Assembly (NCBI GenBank): GCA_016800925.1 | Contig: JABCPU010000154.1 | Location: 62,001-126,000 of the forward strand | From: Suillus spraguei | Lineage: Eukaryota > Basidiomycota > Agaricomycetes > Boletales > Suillaceae | Direction of reading: 5' to 3' | Length of the DNA: 64,000 bases | Shown: in pieces, positions 1 through 12,172 of the stretch | How the letters are laid out: each line of letters opens with the position of its first letter | Numbering within the stretch: the first letter of the stretch is position 1 | Position numbers and translations under genes: made by a program | The notes under the pieces: model-generated | Told to the model about the DNA's origin: nothing | What the model saw: only the letters and a program-made list of their open reading frames with translations | Databases searched by the model: none

Positions 1-109
1 AGCCTTGGAAGTAGAGCACAGCGGTCTGGCTTTCCACAGAGCAGCAGTCTTCGTACGTATTTCTGCACGAAACGGGGGCAGTAAGGGTCACAGTAAGTCC
101 GACACACAG

Positions 110-240
110 AGTCGCCACAGACCAGCATGTGACAAGATGTGAATAGGTGTATACTGATAAATTTCACAATACTAGAACAAACATTGATCGGACTTCAAAA
201 TAAGTTGCGGCAAATCAGCAAATCGAACCGTAACCTATCG
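110..240. repeat. Copy 1 of an element edge also found at 20514-20655
   Basis: From the AGAGTCGCCACAGAC motif to the ACCTATCG end, this stretch closely matches 20514-20655 in the same orientation, with small indels. The two copies share the same right boundary: here it abuts the truncated membrane protein frame, and at 20655 it abuts the decayed oxidoreductase copy. That suggests a mobile or duplicated segment with a defined end. No terminal inverted repeat or target duplication was recognised, and the left end here lies outside the window. Confidence 0.6.
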
Positions 241-1008
241 GCGTCTCCACGTCAATATTAATATTTTGACAGCCCGTATACCTAACAATGCGATCATCGC
301 CTGCAGGAGGAGTGCGAGTCCGACGCCCAAAATGAGGAGAGGTAACCCTACGAAGGAAATACCCTGCTGAGATAAGTTTACGTTGAAATCGCTATCGAGG
401 TACACGTCGTAACCTACGACGAGTGAGGCCGAGCCATAAAATATAATGAGGACAGCTAAGATGCTGTTAACCAGGGTGCCGTTGGGGTTAAACCTTTCAC
501 GAGCCGCAGTTAGAAGGCGCAGATTGGTGTTGAAACGAAGCCGAGACTCTGAGGCTAGCGCAGAGCGCAATGAGATGCTGTGTACGAAGCCTATGGACTC
601 AGTGCATAACGTGACGATTAAGTTAAGTACCAGGGTCAATATTTCCATCTGCAAGGATATCTGAGCAGAAGGCTGGGGTGGCCATGACTGGGAAAAAGGA
701 GCGTTGATCAGCTTGGTCACGGCTACACCGAAGGCTCCACCATTGGCTACAATGACAATGCCCGCAACGATGCATGAGCAGCTGAAAATAATTGAGCATG
801 CCACTCCGACAAGAGCCCATTTGCGACTCGTCAGACTGCTGTCGTAGAAATCGGTTCTAGTATTAGCAGTGAACTTCGCATCAGATATCATCGACTCGAA
901 GTCCTGGTGATTGGGGAGCGTGTCATGTGCAAGAAGATTGGATGGATGCCAACTTTCTTCTGTCGGTTTGGAAGAAGCCGTCATGACAGGCAGAGACAGG
1001 GAGGCCAA
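235..1008 (-). pseudogene. 5' half of a multi-helix membrane protein gene, truncated paralogue of 37051-39079
   Basis: This 257-residue reading frame is clearly homologous to the N-terminal half of the protein at 37051-39079. Shared stretches include SSKPTE near the start, four hydrophobic helices, and the block around SESRLRFNTNLRLLTAARE. Homology stops abruptly after the GI-R-VKI-LTW motif, where the intact copy continues for about 300 more residues; here a short unrelated tail and a stop follow. The break coincides with the edge of a repeat (about 110-240). Sequence at 1289-1516 is also homologous to DNA upstream of the other copy (36900-37020), but about 270 bp of extra DNA separates it from the start here. 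A short expressed protein cannot be excluded, but loss of the C-terminal half argues for a pseudogene. The molecular function of the family is unknown to me. Confidence 0.7.
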
Positions 1009-1516
1009 TCACAGAGGAAGAGTGGCTCGGACTAGAAATGAAAGGAGAATTCAGTCTTTGGATTGAGGGACTCGTACTACAGCAGTGCATACCTAAGAGA
1101 ACTATGTAGGTATCGAGAATGAAAATATGTATCGCTAAATGCTAAAACTCACCTTGGTCTTTGAATTGAGAGACTGAGGAGAGTTCGTTCTGGGGACGCC
1201 AGAGTACAAGAAACCTGTTGGAGCGGAGAACGAAAAGTCGACGAGGAAATGAGAAACTAACTTCCCGATAGGGTTGAGTTAGAAGTAGTTACGGCCATAG
1301 CCTCTGATGCCATCTGACTTTCCGATGGAAAAGCGGGCGATGCAGTATTTTTGTGTGTCCGGTACATTGTTGATTTACATCGATATTGTAATGAGGCAAT
1401 ACTAAAAGTGCGCATGTCAGGATAGTGATCATTGAAAGCCAGTCGAGCCTAACCTCCTTGTACTGCACTACAGTATCCGTGCAAGATGTACAAACTAGCC
1501 CTTGTCTGTCAATCAC

Positions 1517-3297
1517 GTGGGTAAGGCCAATGAGAAACAGGATCAGAAGTCAAAATGAGTTTGCAGGTTTTAAGTCATCGCAAAATCAGTGATATCCGGT
1601 ATAAATAAACTGCACGTCAATAAATCGCGTAAATCATGCGACTTCAAAGATGCTCACTTTTGTTTCATAGTAGGACGCGCGGGAATGAGCGGACGGACTC
1701 GAAACGAGTGTATACTAGTAGAGTTTAATAAAAGAATGAACTTTAGCAGTGGATGTCTTACTAACCTCCGATTAGTCACGTACTCGTAGCGAACTGAGGT
1801 GTTACACTACTTTTATATTGATAGACCAGCATCTGATTATGTAAGCTGTACCGCTCGCCCTATAAATCACAACATGCTCGGCGCGAGTTACCTTCTCGCG
1901 TATAAAATAGTGCGGTTATGAAATACGGCGTTCTTCGCGAGGATTGGTTGTCTATGAAGAGGCGAATTCTTTGACGTGGGAATTCGTTTAGAAAGGTTCG
2001 ATAATCTGTATCAATTCAACTACTCCGTATCGAGTCGATCAGCCCGTATCAGTCAAGGGTACTTCATACGGCAAGGTTTTGGATAACATCTTGGGTCGAA
2101 ACATCCGAGATAACTTGGTAATCGTAAGGGTTCGGACCACCACAAAAGGGAGTAACGTAGTTGGTAGCACCTTGAATGCGATGGAACAAGCTTGAAAAGG
2201 TCCAAAAGGCAGGGGCATCGCACATAACGCACAGGTACCAGCGCAGACATTTGTCTGGCGCGCGCCCCAAGATCGCGCCTCTCAGTGACATTTCAGCAGG
2301 CCGATCGATGTATCGACCTGCACTTCATCCCAATGAAAGAAGATGAAGACGAGATGATGGATTTGTAAACTAGATGGAGCTAGGTAAATCAGCGTCTGTC
2401 TGTGATCGCCTTACTTACAGGTATTTTCGATTGCGACGGTACCGAACGCCACCATAGCAAAGTTTGTCAGAACGAAGAAGTTGCATGTCACAGAGCTCGA
2501 AATAAAGAAGTTAACTTCAAAGAAGCTAGCAACATGTCCGACATCGGGTTGTCCAGCTATCAGTCATTGTTTTCAATTTTTCAGTGTGGGCCCGTAGGCT
2601 GGTTTAGATCCAAGATGCTCTGGAGTGTGACAAGCGTTCCGTGCCACACAGTGGTACCCGCCTAGAAACATTGCAACCTTGTCTTGTTCTTGTGACACGC
2701 TCTCTACGCTGTCAGACCGAAAACGTCGTAGCGCCTTGTAAAAATTCCTCTCGGATCTTGACAAGTCTTCGTCCAGTGGAAACAGTCTAGAACCACTAGT
2801 GTGTCTGCCGTTGATGGCAACCTGGTCCAGGTGACTGGTTCAGGGCTTCATCTAAATTTTTTAATGAAGGTACTCACCAGCTACCCCCTCATAGTAGTAG
2901 AAACTGAGAGAACGCACTGCCTACGTACATATCTAATCAGAGTTAGTTCGGCTGAAAATTGTGTATCAAATCGGTGTCGATGAGCAGATAAGGATTTAGG
3001 GCATGTTATATCGGGCTTGGACTAGAACTATTATGTAAAGATGCCTTAGATCCTTTTAGATCCTGGAGGTCTGAGGTCTGAGGTCATGACAACATTTGGA
3101 CGTTAGACTCGGCGAGGATGACAATGTTTTCATGATTAATACAAAGAGTAAACTCACGACAACAGACAGCGCTACGAGCGTGCTAAACCATAACACGTTA
3201 CACCAACAGAGACCCACGTAAACAGAAATATCATACAAGTTGAATCCATGCCGGGTATAAAAACACTGCACACCATCTTTCATCCTTCTGGCACTCT
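1517..3297. other. Gene-poor stretch, nothing recognised
   Basis: Only short overlapping reading frames are present, for example minus-strand frames at 2053-2291 and 3056-3283. The latter has one hydrophobic segment. None shows a domain I know, and no splice-compatible chain of exons was found. It may contain relics of membrane protein genes, but I cannot support one. Confidence 0.4.
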
Positions 3298-4795
3298 CTA
3301 TGAATCCCCACTGGACCGGAGTGTTGCGAGTTCAATCAACAATGAGGAGTGCACAGGCTCAGAGCCCCCAGCAAAGCGACCTCTCATGTTGAGCAGAAGA
3401 CGGTTGCAGAGCAAGGACGGTAAAGCGACGGACCAACTGTCAATTTGTTTTAGAAATGTGACACGACACACACAGAGGACAGAGACCCACGGCATGAAGA
3501 GATCGATATAGGAGGGATACCGAGCCCATACAATAGTTGATCCAACGAGTTCCATGAATATTCTGTAGATGATGGTCAAGTATGCCGCCACAGTCACCTA
3601 GAAGCTGACGGACGTACATGAGAAAGTACAATAAACTTGCGTGGTCATCAGCATATGACATGAAAGATAATAACTACTACCAACCTATCACAGGCCAGAA
3701 ACGTTGCAAGTTCACTGCGTTGTTGTCGGTCCAGGAAAACTTTTTTGAGGACGAGTATGCAAATGATGGGTTCAAGAATCAGTGCTGGCGTCCAAAAGAT
3801 TGCAGAGAGGGGTGCAAGACCCTCAAAGAGACAGCCTGCTGGAGTGGAAACTACTGGGAATCCTGGCAACGGTTCATTGAGTCGATTCTACAACGCAAGT
3901 CGCAAGACTCACTTTCCACGCGAGCGATTGTCAAGCCAATGAGGAGCGCCATTGCTGCGATCTCAATTATATTCAGGGCAATCATCCAAGAGAGTACCCT
4001 GCGACTTCGGTTATAAATTGCCCACACCTTGAAAGATGTTAGTTGTCGACTTTTTATATGAAACCGCTCCACTCCCTCTAAGCTGCAGGATTGCTGGTAC
4101 AAACGAAGGTTCAATCGGTGGTGGTCGTGCATGGGCTGTAGACTTACTCTGAACGGAAATGGTCATAAGGAGTGCACTGTCGAATCATGAGTAAGACATC
4201 AAGACATAGTGACCCGCGACTTACATGATATTATTGCATAACATGTAGGTGATGCAACTAGGTCAGAGGAGGAAGTCAACCTCATGGATGTCATAGTAAT
4301 ACGAACATACGTCTTGATGAATGGTCAGCGTAAGACGGTGCGAGGGTGTGCCAGAAAAATTACTTTGGGTGATACCGCGTTATATGGGTTTTGTCGTACT
4401 TTGAATGCTAGTCAACTAGCAGAATCAGCAGTGACAAATACCTACTCACTCGTGTCAAATGTGAGCCATAACGCGGGAAGCCAGCGATTCTTGAGGCTGC
4501 ATTAGCGTTGTACATATTACTCTATATTATAGAAAACTCACGAAATGATAGAGATATGTCACCCAACTTTTCCTCCTCAACCAGATCAGGTCAATCTGCC
4601 AAATCGCACCTTAATAACTGTGGTCACTGGAATCAAATTGGCGGTTCACCTCGTCCTCGATGGTAATGACTACCGGAAATGAGAGTCAGTAAGTGAGATG
4701 CATCAGAAAAACTCCTCACTGTGTTCATAAATGAGAAGTGCTAGTGCTGCAGTTCGTGATTGTTTCCCAATGTTCACTGATTGGCATATATTCAT
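3298..4795 (-). CDS. DUF6533-type seven-helix membrane protein
   Basis: Exons read in order on the minus strand give the DUF6533 signature. The chain is a short N-terminus with MNICQSVNIGKQSRTA, then LALLIYEH, then after a small intron ITIEDE, then IDLIWLRRKSWVTYLYHF, then NRWLPALWLTF. Later exons give VWAIYNRSRRVLSWMIALN with following helices. The C-terminal block has YVRQLL, YRIFMELVG and the tail CNRLLLNMRGRF before the stop. This matches the family layout: a DUF6533 N-terminal helix pair, an (R/K)-ALY-RSRR loop and a final R-LLNMR motif. Such proteins are abundant in Agaricomycetes and their function is unknown. Most introns have GT/AG ends and keep frame, so the gene looks intact; two middle junctions (around 4250-4450) are not certain. 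Confidence 0.7.
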
Positions 4796-5524
4796 CAGCA
4801 AACAGCCCAAGAAACGAGTGGCAGACACCAACAAGCTTGCTGAGCAGACAGAGAAATCAAGGTCGTGTCGAACATGAACGGGTGGAAATATCCGTAGCAT
4901 GACATGAAGCAGAATCAGCTTTAAGACCCGGTACGCGAAAAATAAAGGCCCAGCGCTCAGCCGCGAGGCGAACATAGTACTATGTGGTCACTGCTTCAAG
5001 TCCCAATCCGGTTGGATGCCATAGTACAGGACAAACCGGACCCGATTACGTAGCGGGTTCTGAAGTTCTCGCTCCGAAAAGTTTCAAAATTGCCGGCAGG
5101 AAAATCATGACGCTTGACTAATACTGTTCGTGCTGAGTCCTCGAGGCACGTCACCGGTGCAACTCGGGACAGTGCTTTCGACCAACATACCAAACATCAC
5201 TGTATTGTGAGCGGAGAAGTATACGCCGGGGAACTTGATGACGTTTGCTGTGCGAATTTTGGAAGCGTACGATCGATCGAAAAACTAAATTGTTGTAACT
5301 TGTCACATGCTTCTAGGACCCTGACCAGGAACGCGTAAGTAATGCTGCGCATCTCAGGTCTTTGAGTTAAGCTGAAAATGGTTGCATCAATTTTTCAGAG
5401 GGTAGATACGAGTAGTTGGCGCATGTGCATGTGCCGTTGATAATCGTTAATCGGGTTGTGAGTTGATTGGACCACCTCAACGACATCCAAGTCCCCGTTT
5501 TGTCACTAGTTCACGTTCAGATTG
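4796..5524. other. Intergenic stretch, no gene recognised
   Basis: The stretch lies between the start of the DUF6533 gene and the end of the WDR89 gene. A minus-strand frame continues upstream to 4975 with hydrophobic residues and may be 5' leader. Frames around 4996-5338 on both strands have no recognisable features. Confidence 0.4.
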
Positions 5525-7046
5525 TCACTTTACTTTTTTTACCCTCCTAGTAAGGCACTTCATGATGAGCAACTGTGGAGAGGTAATCGATAGAAACGTC
5601 CTTACTGGCTCGCTCTCGCTGATATCCATTTCGTCATCTCGCTCTCTTTTCGAAATAGCGCAGCCTACATCCATCGCACCTTCATCTCGCGTAAATTTGT
5701 CGAATCCCGAAAACTGTCCGGGAATAGGGCAACGCCATGTACTTATCTTTGAATCCTCGCCTCCCGTGACAAGAATTTCATGCTGTGTTACGGGTGAGCA
5801 CGGATAGCACCGCACCAAGAAAACGTACGTTTTCATCCCAGAGAACTGAACGGACCACTCCAGTGTGACCGTTGGCCCATACCGAATTTATTGTCCATGG
5901 TGAAGATGAGTCTGTACATTTGAGCTTGAGAGAAAGGCCACATCACCCCTGGGCGGAAATGTCGAATCGCATAGTACGGTCCTGATAAATCACATACTCG
6001 TTTGAACCAACAAGGACGGCGAGGTTGCTATCAGATCGTTTCGTATTGTGACATGTTATCATATAATCGGTAACCCAAGTTCGCCCATGGCTATGAACGG
6101 AGGGGTGGCGAATGTCACAGTTCTGCAACATGTCAAGCTTTGTGCAGCATCATGAGGAATAAGTATATCAACAGATGGTTGGAGCATACCTCGCTTGACC
6201 AGCAGCTGAATGTCTCCATATCGCTTGCAGCCCAGACACGATTGGCGGACGAGCCATGAATCCACCCAGCTTGAGATATGCTGCAACCCCAACTGCCGAC
6301 GTTCAGAACCGCCTCATCCTCGTCATCTTCCGCAGAATTTGATGTGCTAACCAGGCCATCAGTAGAAGCTGATAACAAGATCTGTCTAGATGTTGGAGAT
6401 GGACTATTTTTCAAAAAGTGCACTGCAGTGATGTCGTCTGAATGTGTTGAGCCATGAACACGAAGTGGTACAGCTGGTTTCCGAGGGTCCCTTTGATATC
6501 ACGTTGAAGTTCACAGCCTTATAAAGAAGAGCAGGACGCACCAGTAGAGTATAAATGCGTCCTCCTTCTGGAGGTCCGTGCCCGCGGCAACAGTCAAACC
6601 ATCATGAGAGGCATCACAAGACAGAACGGAATGAGATCTCCAAGGTGTCGTCACTAGTTACCAATAATACTCTTGAGTTTGTCAAACGTCAAGGTCCAGC
6701 GGTAAAGTATGGAAAACATACTTTGTATGGTCGGAGCACCAGAACGTTCGTCCCAAGCAATCACGCAACCATCCCTACCGGCAGATAGAAGCATATGCCG
6801 ATCGGACCCCCCAATACCTCTAACTGTTCGCAAGGCTGTGGTAGCATTTTGATGACCTCTGAGGGTCTGGACACATTTCAAAAATGATTTGTCAAAAAGA
6901 TGAATTGCGTTTGACGGAGCAGAAGCAGCAGAAACATAGTAATTGCCCAGCGATGTCAGTGCAAGAACATAGCTTCCATCCGAGTGAGTGGTGGACTTTA
7001 TTGCTGAAGAGATTGTCTCGAATGAAGGTGACTCAAGCAACGACAT
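5525..7046 (-). CDS. WDR89: WD40 repeat protein, WDR89 type
   Basis: Spliced exons on the minus strand give a WD40 propeller. The first exon runs from MSLLESPSFETI through TLRGHQNATTALRTV to SAGRDGCVIAWDERSG. The next blocks contain DPRKPAVPLRVHGSTHSDDI, then LLSASTDGLVSTSNSAEDDE followed by DEAVLNVGSWGCSISQAGW and later HGRTWVTDYMITCH. The last contain GHTGVVRSVLWDEN and ILVTGGEDSKISTW. The order of these blocks matches WDR89 proteins, including the STDGL-(N/S) block followed by an acidic EDDEDEA stretch. Its cellular role is poorly characterised; WD40 propellers act as protein-interaction scaffolds. The C-terminal end (after EMDISESE) may be altered by one more intron. It is divergent from the gene at 7366, with about 320 bp between starts. 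Confidence 0.8.
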
Positions 7047-7365
7047 GACTGCACTTTTGCAGGTTTCTGGATTGTTGCAAGCTAAGTAGGAGATTTAATC
7101 GAAGATTACGTCAGATTAGTGATCTAGCCTCACTACGAACCTCGTCGTCATCGTCATATCTTTATTTCTTTACCACCTTGCAATTGCAAGCGCCTAGAAC
7201 CTATTCCACCACAGCTATTTCCTATATTCGACTTCTTCAAAACACCCACGCTCTTTTCAATCCACAGTCCTTTCGTCGATCCCTTTAACATTGATTTTCA
7301 AACCTGAAAATCTATCGTCTAGACCAAGAATAAGCATTACTTTCTAGTCTACTTCAACTTTCAAC
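7047..7365. promoter_or_regulatory. Shared promoter region between WDR89 and the small anchored-protein gene
   Basis: This 319-bp gap separates two divergently transcribed starts, so it must hold both promoters. The right half is strongly pyrimidine-rich on the plus strand (7145-7300), as is common upstream of fungal start sites. No TATA element could be assigned with confidence. Confidence 0.5.
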
Positions 7366-7978
7366 ATGACTCGTCGGGGTGAGTCCTCAACCGCTTGGAT
7401 CTCGCATGCAAAGACTCAACGCATTATACAGCTCCTCGTATCCACCGTCTCCCTCAACGCCTTGACTACAACTTGATTCCTGCGCCTTTGGGTGCGTGTG
7501 AATGCATGATTCAAGTCACAACATTAATCAATTTCTTGCAGATCTATCTCTTCCGCTGGCTACGGAAAAGTCTCCTTTGCCAGCTATCATTGTGACTCCT
7601 TCATCTCCATCAGCCGATGCACCTGAGTACTACATAGCGTTCTTAAAACAGCCCCCCAAGCCTACGATTCTTGAGCGTATTTCCGAGTGTTCTCCTTTCC
7701 GATCACAGCTACCCCTGAAGGCTCGGAGCGCTATCATCTTCTCCCTCATTCTCTTCGTTCTGGTCTGCCACCTTCTGGTGCACCTTGCTGTCCGCCGTCC
7801 AAATTCCGATTTCATCGCATCCTCTAATATTTCGTCGCTCAAAGCGAATTATCATCAGGCCCAAAATTCGTTTTTGAACTCGTTTGTTCCACATGTCAAA
7901 TCTTTCTGGAGTGGACCAGTGGCCGGGGATATGCGAAATTTTATAATCGAAGATTTTTCACAACCAGCTCATCGGTAG
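7366..7978 (+). CDS. Small predicted single-pass membrane protein
   Basis: The first coding exon is only 13 nt (ATG ACT CGT CGG G, 7366-7378), followed by a GTGAGT donor at 7379 and an acceptor ending at 7541. The spliced frame reads MTRRDLSLPLATEK and continues to the stop at 7978, giving about 150 residues. One strongly hydrophobic segment, SAIIFSLILFVLVCHLLVHL, sits in the middle and is flanked by basic residues. The remainder is unremarkable and mostly polar. I do not recognise the family. The splice reading is supported by consensus sites at both ends and by frame continuity. It shares an upstream region with the divergent WDR89 gene. Confidence 0.6.
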
Positions 7979-8766
7979 ATTCATGGCAGGTTCACCATTT
8001 TTCATTATGTAGACCTTGATACAAAGTCTATGAAATTTTGGATCTTCACCATGTTCCCGACTTCCCATGGATCTACTGACAATCATATATCGAAGTTACC
8101 TTTGACTGAACTGACTTGTTTACAGTCTCATTAACTTTATTTCATTTGATATTTATCTGGTTATGAATGTTGAAATGTTTAACTAAATTCCTCCCCTGTA
8201 TCATGATAATTGTACAGGAGTTCTTGGCTTTGTATTGACCATTCAGGACCTGGGCCATTCCATATACAGCGACGTCAGGTCTGCGGCACCCTGGTTATAT
8301 GTTTTATAGTTTCGACACCTGTCCAGTCGGGTTCTCATGCTTGTATCGACAACCAATGTATTCGCGTTGATTTAACATCAATCCAGGGCTGCAGCGTGCA
8401 CCCTTAATAATCTATCGATATTCTTTGTAGTCTTTTTCGCAGTAAGCCATTTCTCCTTCAAGTTGATATTAGTGACACAGCACCCTAACAGTTGCGCGTC
8501 TTGGTGAAAAGCAGGATGCGCATAGCGTTCACCAGGCCAGTTCCACAAATTGCTTCTAACCAAAGTTCATGTGGAGTTCCTGTCGTAATTGTTGTGCCTT
8601 ACTCACGCTCCCTTCGTTTTTCTAGGGTTATAGCTGTCTTACACGACGTCTTATAAATGATGGTCTTACTATCACTTAGCATGAGGTGAGGTGCCCACTC
8701 GCTCCTACTAGTTCACAACATTCATTTTCTCTCCACTCCCCCTATTCGCGTAAGACAGGATCGAAC
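7979..8766. other. Intergenic region, nothing recognised
   Basis: The stretch holds the 3' flank of the upstream gene and the 5' flank of the Ser/Thr-rich gene. Short frames at 8210-8407 and 8378-8563 lack any domain or composition signal. Confidence 0.4.
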
Positions 8767-9949
8767 ATGTCTCAGCTAGAAGCCATGTCTAGATCTGTGT
8801 CTGACTGTTGCTCATTATCGTCCTCGGGGACTATCTTATGGGAACATCGACCTCCTTCCTCATCACGATGCTCTCGAATTACTTGTCCTCAACCTATCGT
8901 GACTATGGCGCGCACTTTGTCCTTTAGTCATGTACTTTTTGACAGACCTTTTCAAATCCCCCTTCCCACCCATGACGCCATCAATTATGACATGGTGATT
9001 TCGTTACCATCTTCATTGGGAGTATCTGCAACTCCAACTTCATCTCTGTCATCTTTATTTGCGGCCAATAGCCGTACCACATCATCCGTTGTGGCCATAC
9101 GAAGAGATGATGATGATGACGATGATGATGACGATGATGATGATGATGATGGTAACGGCGATGTCGCCGTCGTCGCCGCCGCATCTTCAGTTTCTTTCGC
9201 AACCCCTGTCACTGTCTCCGTGATGATGACCATTACCTCTGAATGGGGTTATACAACAGTAACACTGGGGAGCACTAGTACTGGGAGTTTCCAACCTTCG
9301 TCCACTGGACCTGTTGCACCTGCTCTGTCCACATCTAAGTCCAGGTAAGTATTTGCGCTTATCTAGTCTGACAAATTGATGTTCATCCTCGTTGAAGTCT
9401 TTATCCCTTGATATTGGGACTTATTTTTGGACTCGTTTTCTTATCGCCCTCGTCGTAATAATCCACAGATTCTACTCTCGCCGGTGCCGGCAGGCTGAGT
9501 TGCTCTCCCAGCCTCTGCCGGGTCACGGGAACCACAACTATCGAAAGTGGTTGCCGCGAGACCCAACTCCATTGGTTGCAACACCAACCACGCTAGAAAG
9601 ATACCCTCGTGTTCCCCCACTTGTGAGAAGGGTATCTGGGTGGCGATCAAGATATCACTCCCAAGGGGACAGTTCGGAGACGATAAGTGAGGCGTTTTTT
9701 GCAGATGGGTCTTTCGCAGTTTCTTCACGGACCAGTGAACCTGCACCGAACAACCACTTAATATCTGGTGCAAGCATCGGTACACTGCACTCAAGCGATA
9801 ACTCGGAGTTGAATATTCTTGCCCCCATTCCATCTAACGCTGGGACGTCGGTAGACTCGTCGTACTTTTCTCCATCTGGTCATTATCGCGACAGGCGTGC
9901 ACCACCTGCAACGTTGGCGGAAGAAAGTTCTGGTTTTTCACGCTGGTAG
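8767..9949 (+). CDS. Ser/Thr-rich hypothetical protein with poly-Asp run
   Basis: The first exon (from ATG at 8767; an in-frame ATG at 8686 is an alternative) encodes a Ser/Thr-rich region. It contains an uninterrupted run of 15 Asp codons (9106-9150) followed by an Ala/Val block and a Ser/Thr-rich stretch ending SKS. A GTAAGT donor lies at 9345. Splicing to the acceptor at 9468 keeps frame and joins a polar, low-complexity C-terminal exon ending at 9949. Splicing instead to the acceptor at 9397 gives SLYPLILGLIFGLVFL, a convincing membrane helix, but runs into a stop after 20 codons. The layout suggests a fungal one-pass surface protein, but neither model gives helix and tail together without a further unresolved junction. 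The family is unknown. Confidence 0.45.
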
Positions 9950-10224
9950 TGGGCGTTTGAGGGCTCCATTGGACGAGGCAGGCGGGACTTAAGTGATCTT
10001 AGACAGGGGCAGTTGAGCATTATTGATGCACTCGGTCCATTTGGTTGTAAATACGTTTAAGTTCAATTTGGTTGTGTGTAGGCTTTAGTACCGGACATTT
10101 GCGTGGGAAATGCAGTACCTATAGAAAGCACGCCGCTTTTAGGTCACTCTATTGCTTGTGACTAAAGTGTACTCAAAAAGCTGGTGCTGGCTCTTGCTTG
10201 GTTCCAGCTTGTGGCCTGCTAGTC

Positions 10225-12172
10225 ATGGATGCGCTCTTCGTACCTCTCGCCTCTGCCATCGGTGCATCCGTGGACCAGATCAAGGTTGGGAGCAATCTTG
10301 TATCATACATATAGGGCTAACTCGACTGAAAAAAATTACTAGCTCATCTCATGTCTACTAATAGCGTGTCCCCTAGGAAGTCTCTTCATTCGCATACCAG
10401 CATCTCAGCCCCATCTCAAGCATCTCTTTAATCTACTCGTCTCGGTTTTCTTTTTCATACCAGTTTTGAATCTGTCATGGGGCTTTATCCAACTATTAGG
10501 GAGTGTACTTGGAACATATTACATTGCAGCCAACGTAAAGGGCGCCAACATGCCGTGGATAGTTTTTGCGTATGTTTAACCTCTTAACTCAGGAAATACC
10601 TGCTCACTAGAACTTTCTGCAGCTTCGTCATGGGTCATCTCACAGTCAAGTAAGGGATATACAAGTAAGATATGTTTGGATGGGAAGCTAATATGTGCCG
10701 GTTCCAAGTCACGTCATTCGGGCGTTTTACAACTTAGGCTATGAAACATTTGAAGTGACAGGGCCTCAGATGGTGCTGACTATGAAACTCACGACTTTTG
10801 CATGGAATGTTTGGGATGGTAGAACGGCTCCTGGAGTAAGCCCCTACTGCACGCTGAAAAATCTCCTAAAATTCAATCATACAAATTCAGAATCTGGATA
10901 AATGGCAATTACAAAAGCGCGTCACGAAATATCCCACACTGCTCGAGTTTCTTGGTTATTCGTGAGTCTTATTCAATGTGTTTTGTCTCTGGGTGACAGA
11001 TTTTTGTGTAGCTTTTATTTCCCGGGTGTTCTAGTTGGGCCATATCTTGATTACGTGTCATACATGTCCTTGATCGATGAATCACTCTTCGAAGGCAAGC
11101 GCAGTCCCAATTCAACAAGGTCCATTCCAGAGGCAGAAAGCGCGTCGCATACCGCAAGATGTTGACTGGGTTGGTCTTCTTGGGCATCTTCGTGGCTTTG
11201 AGTCCCTCCTTCTACTACGGCATCGCGATTACCCCGTGGTTCATGACCCAAGGATTTCTCTATAGGTCCGTCTCGATGCGTTCGTTCGAATGTTTTTCTG
11301 ACGTGTTTGGATGCAGGATGGTATATTTCCAACTTTCCGGTTTTATTGAGCGGTCCAAGTACTATGCGATCTGGACCCTGACAGAGGTGCGGTCCGTGTC
11401 CTATCGTGGATGTCATGCTAATACAGGCAACCAGGGTGCAAGTATCCTGACCGGGTTAGGGTTTACTGGGTATGGTCCTTCAGGCGAATCCACATGGGAA
11501 GGTGCCGCCAACGTCAAAGTCCTTGAGATCGAGTTCCCTTCGAACTTCAAAGTTCTGCTTGATTCATGGAATATCAATACGAACATCTGGCTGAGGGAAT
11601 GCATATACAAACGTGTAACTCCCAAAGGGAAGAAGCCTGGGTTCCGCAGCAGCATGTTGACTTTTGTGACAAGCGCCTTCTGGGTAGGTGCTTGGATATG
11701 CTACACATGACCTGTGTTGATTTTGTTGTAGCATGGCATTGCGACAGGCTATTATCTGACTTTCTGCTTTGGTGGATTTATCACTACCGCAGGTCGCCTC
11801 TGCCGTGCCAACCTACGTCCCTTGGTCCTCCCCCCTACAGGAGCGTCCACGACAATTGTGAAACGCATTTACGATTTGACTGGGACTTTCGTCTCCATCC
11901 TCATTCTCAACTACGTGGCAGCGCCGTTTATGCTGCTAACATTTACTGATTCTATTGAGGCTTGGCGTCGGCTCCACTGGTACGGCTTTTGGATGATCGG
12001 CTCAACACTCGCTTTCTTCTGGCTTGGTGGCTCTGGTTTCATGAAGGCTTTACAGAAGAAAGAAGGAAAAGTCGCTGAGAAGGTCGTGACGCCGGAATCT
12101 CATATTATGCCACCATCTCTTGATGATGTGGCAGAGGAGTTAAAGGAATTACAACACAGGATGAAAGAGTAG
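10225..12172 (+). CDS. ALE1: MBOAT lysophospholipid acyltransferase, ALE1/LPCAT type
   Basis: Acylates lysophospholipids in the endoplasmic reticulum membrane (Lands cycle). Exons at 10225-10284, 10343-10569, 10623-10649, 10709-10835, 10891-10961 and 11000 onward join in frame. They give a polytopic protein with family hallmarks: GPQMVLTMKLTTFAWNVWDG, FPGVLVGPYLDYVSY, RGRKRVAYRKMLTG, ASILTGLGFTGY and a WNINTN-WLRECIY block. SAFWHGIATGYYLTF supplies the catalytic MBOAT His, with the intron removed between SAFW and HGI. Several further helices and a charged tail KKEGKVAEKV follow. One junction near 11095-11130 is unresolved: the reading frame shifts between DESLFE and RGRKRV without a good intron, so a sequencing or real frameshift is possible. 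Confidence 0.8.

Noticed and set aside
8981..9233. Minus-strand frames rich in His or Ser opposite the poly-Asp run
   Set aside because: They are antisense readings of the GAT repeat and have no independent support.
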